NCBI GenBank assembly: GCA_035285585.1
Contig: JAYKGU010000315.1
Coordinates: 5,159-69,158 of the forward strand
DNA length: 64,000 nucleotides
From: JAYKGU01 sp035285585
Lineage (GTDB): Bacteria; Cyanobacteriota; Cyanobacteriia; CAKZMO01
Direction: 5' to 3'
Positions 63,486-64,000 of the stretch are shown here, in pieces. The notes beneath the pieces are model-generated. The model ran no database searches and was not told where the DNA came from. It worked only from the letters and a program-made list of their open reading frames with translations. The translations under genes were made by a program, and so were the position numbers. Every line of letters begins with the position of its first letter. Position 1 is the stretch's first letter.

Positions 63486-64000
63486 TTCACCGGCGATCGC
63501 CCCTCGTCTTCGCCAGCTTGATTAGCCTGGTGCTGCTGCTGCTGGGATATGGAGCCTGGCGATCGCCCACCTCTGCCCAGAGTTTTACAGATCAACTGCG
63601 GCCTTTTTTATCTGAGGCGATCGCCCACCCTCTGCCCCAAACCCTGCAAGCGTGGCGCGACCCGTCCCATTCCGGCGACTATTTCGATCGGGTCAGCCCT
63701 ACGGATGTGGGCTATCTGGTGTGGACGCGGTTCCCCATTCGGATCTATCTCGCGCCGCAGAATGGAGACCCACCCACGGTGAATCCCTCGTCACTGGCGG
63801 ATTGGCAGGGGGCAGTGAGGCGAGCCTTGGACGATTGGAATCAATATCTGCCGCTGACGCTAACTCCCGATCCCGGCCAGGCCGACATTACAATTTACCT
63901 CGCGCCGCCGCCGCTGCAGCTTGTACCGGACGTGCCCACTCCCGCCGATCGACCGGCTCAACTGCCTTTGGCTAGGGTGCGATCTGCCGAAGCGCGCTAT
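63473..64000 (+). CDS. exported or membrane-anchored protein, possibly a Zn peptidase (partial)
   Basis: Open frame to the window end with no stop. No ATG is available; TTG 63473 (overlapping the end of secG by 13 bp) or TTG 63518 may start it. A basic N-terminus and a hydrophobic segment (LVFASLISLVLLLLGYGAW) act as a signal or anchor. The following VGYLVWTRFPIRIYLAPQ and RRALDDWNQYLPLTLTPDPGQADITIYL resemble the pro-region and first strand of matrixin-like peptidases; the catalytic HExxH would lie beyond the edge. Confidence 0.65.
   Translation, partial: MAGLVHRRSPLVFASLISLVLLLLGYGAWRSPTSAQSFTDQLRPFLSEAIAHPLPQTLQAWRDPSHSGDYFDRVSPTDVGYLVWTRFPIRIYLAPQNGDPPTVNPSSLADWQGAVRRALDDWNQYLPLTLTPDPGQADITIYLAPPPLQLVPDVPTPADRPAQLPLARVRSAEARY

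Overview
The window is chromosomal DNA of a filamentous or Leptolyngbya-like cyanobacterium. The evidence is direct: the palindrome GCGATCGC (HIP1) is scattered at very high density through genes and spacers, there is an ndhN gene for the cyanobacterial NDH-1 complex, the spc/alpha ribosomal operon has the cyanobacterial/plastid gene order (no rpsN or rpmD; truA-rplM-rpsI-rpmE-prfA at the end), and an NtcA-type box precedes an ammonium transporter. Base composition looks close to 57 % GC (estimated by eye). No rRNA, tRNA, CRISPR array, IS transposase or prophage was found.

Layout. 1-391: end of an RTX calcium-binding protein. 484-2454 (-): acetyl-CoA synthetase. 3082-8288 (+): a very acidic 1089-residue protein followed by an Hsp70/actin-fold protein; a canonical -1 slippery heptamer sits on the stop codon between them. 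8804-9499: polyprenol-phosphate sugar transferase. 10018-13891: a small protein, then recG with an unknown partner gene. 14013-16084 (-): rpsB-tsf, where EF-Ts has a long acidic repeat tail. 16221-21417: glycosyltransferase, nitrilase-family amidase, and an Lhr-like helicase translationally coupled to a PdeM-like phosphoesterase. 21418-22520: repeat-flanked Uma2 gene. 22528-23427 (-): EamA transporter. 23976-30801: gltB-gltD (NADPH glutamate synthase); gltB carries an in-frame repetitive insertion, and a DUF433 antitoxin with a truncated toxin lies between the two genes. 30798-34487 (-): membrane protein, a small conserved protein coupled to ispH, and a membrane-anchored SGNH hydrolase. 34719-36242 (-): ammonium transporter. 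36661-39324: cupin, small Cys-rich membrane protein, 1-Cys peroxiredoxin, ndhN.

40479-57915 (+) is one long co-oriented ribosomal superoperon, rplC to prfA, with secY, infA, rpoA and truA. The adk gene, usually between secY and infA, is absent. It is followed by an SbcD-like nuclease, an ABC-F ATPase, phosphoglycerate mutase, secG and the start of a secreted/anchored protein that runs off the window.

Themes: nitrogen assimilation (amt under an NtcA box, gltB-gltD), translation and secretion machinery (rpsB-tsf, the superoperon, secY and secG, prfA, ABC-F), and DNA repair (recG, Lhr-like helicase/PdeM, SbcD-like). Dispersed palindromic repeats sit in many spacers and, in one case, inside an essential coding sequence. 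The observations most worth following are the predicted frameshift fusion at 6342-6348, the repeat insertion inside gltB, the EF-Ts tail and the toxin-antitoxin remnant in the glt operon.
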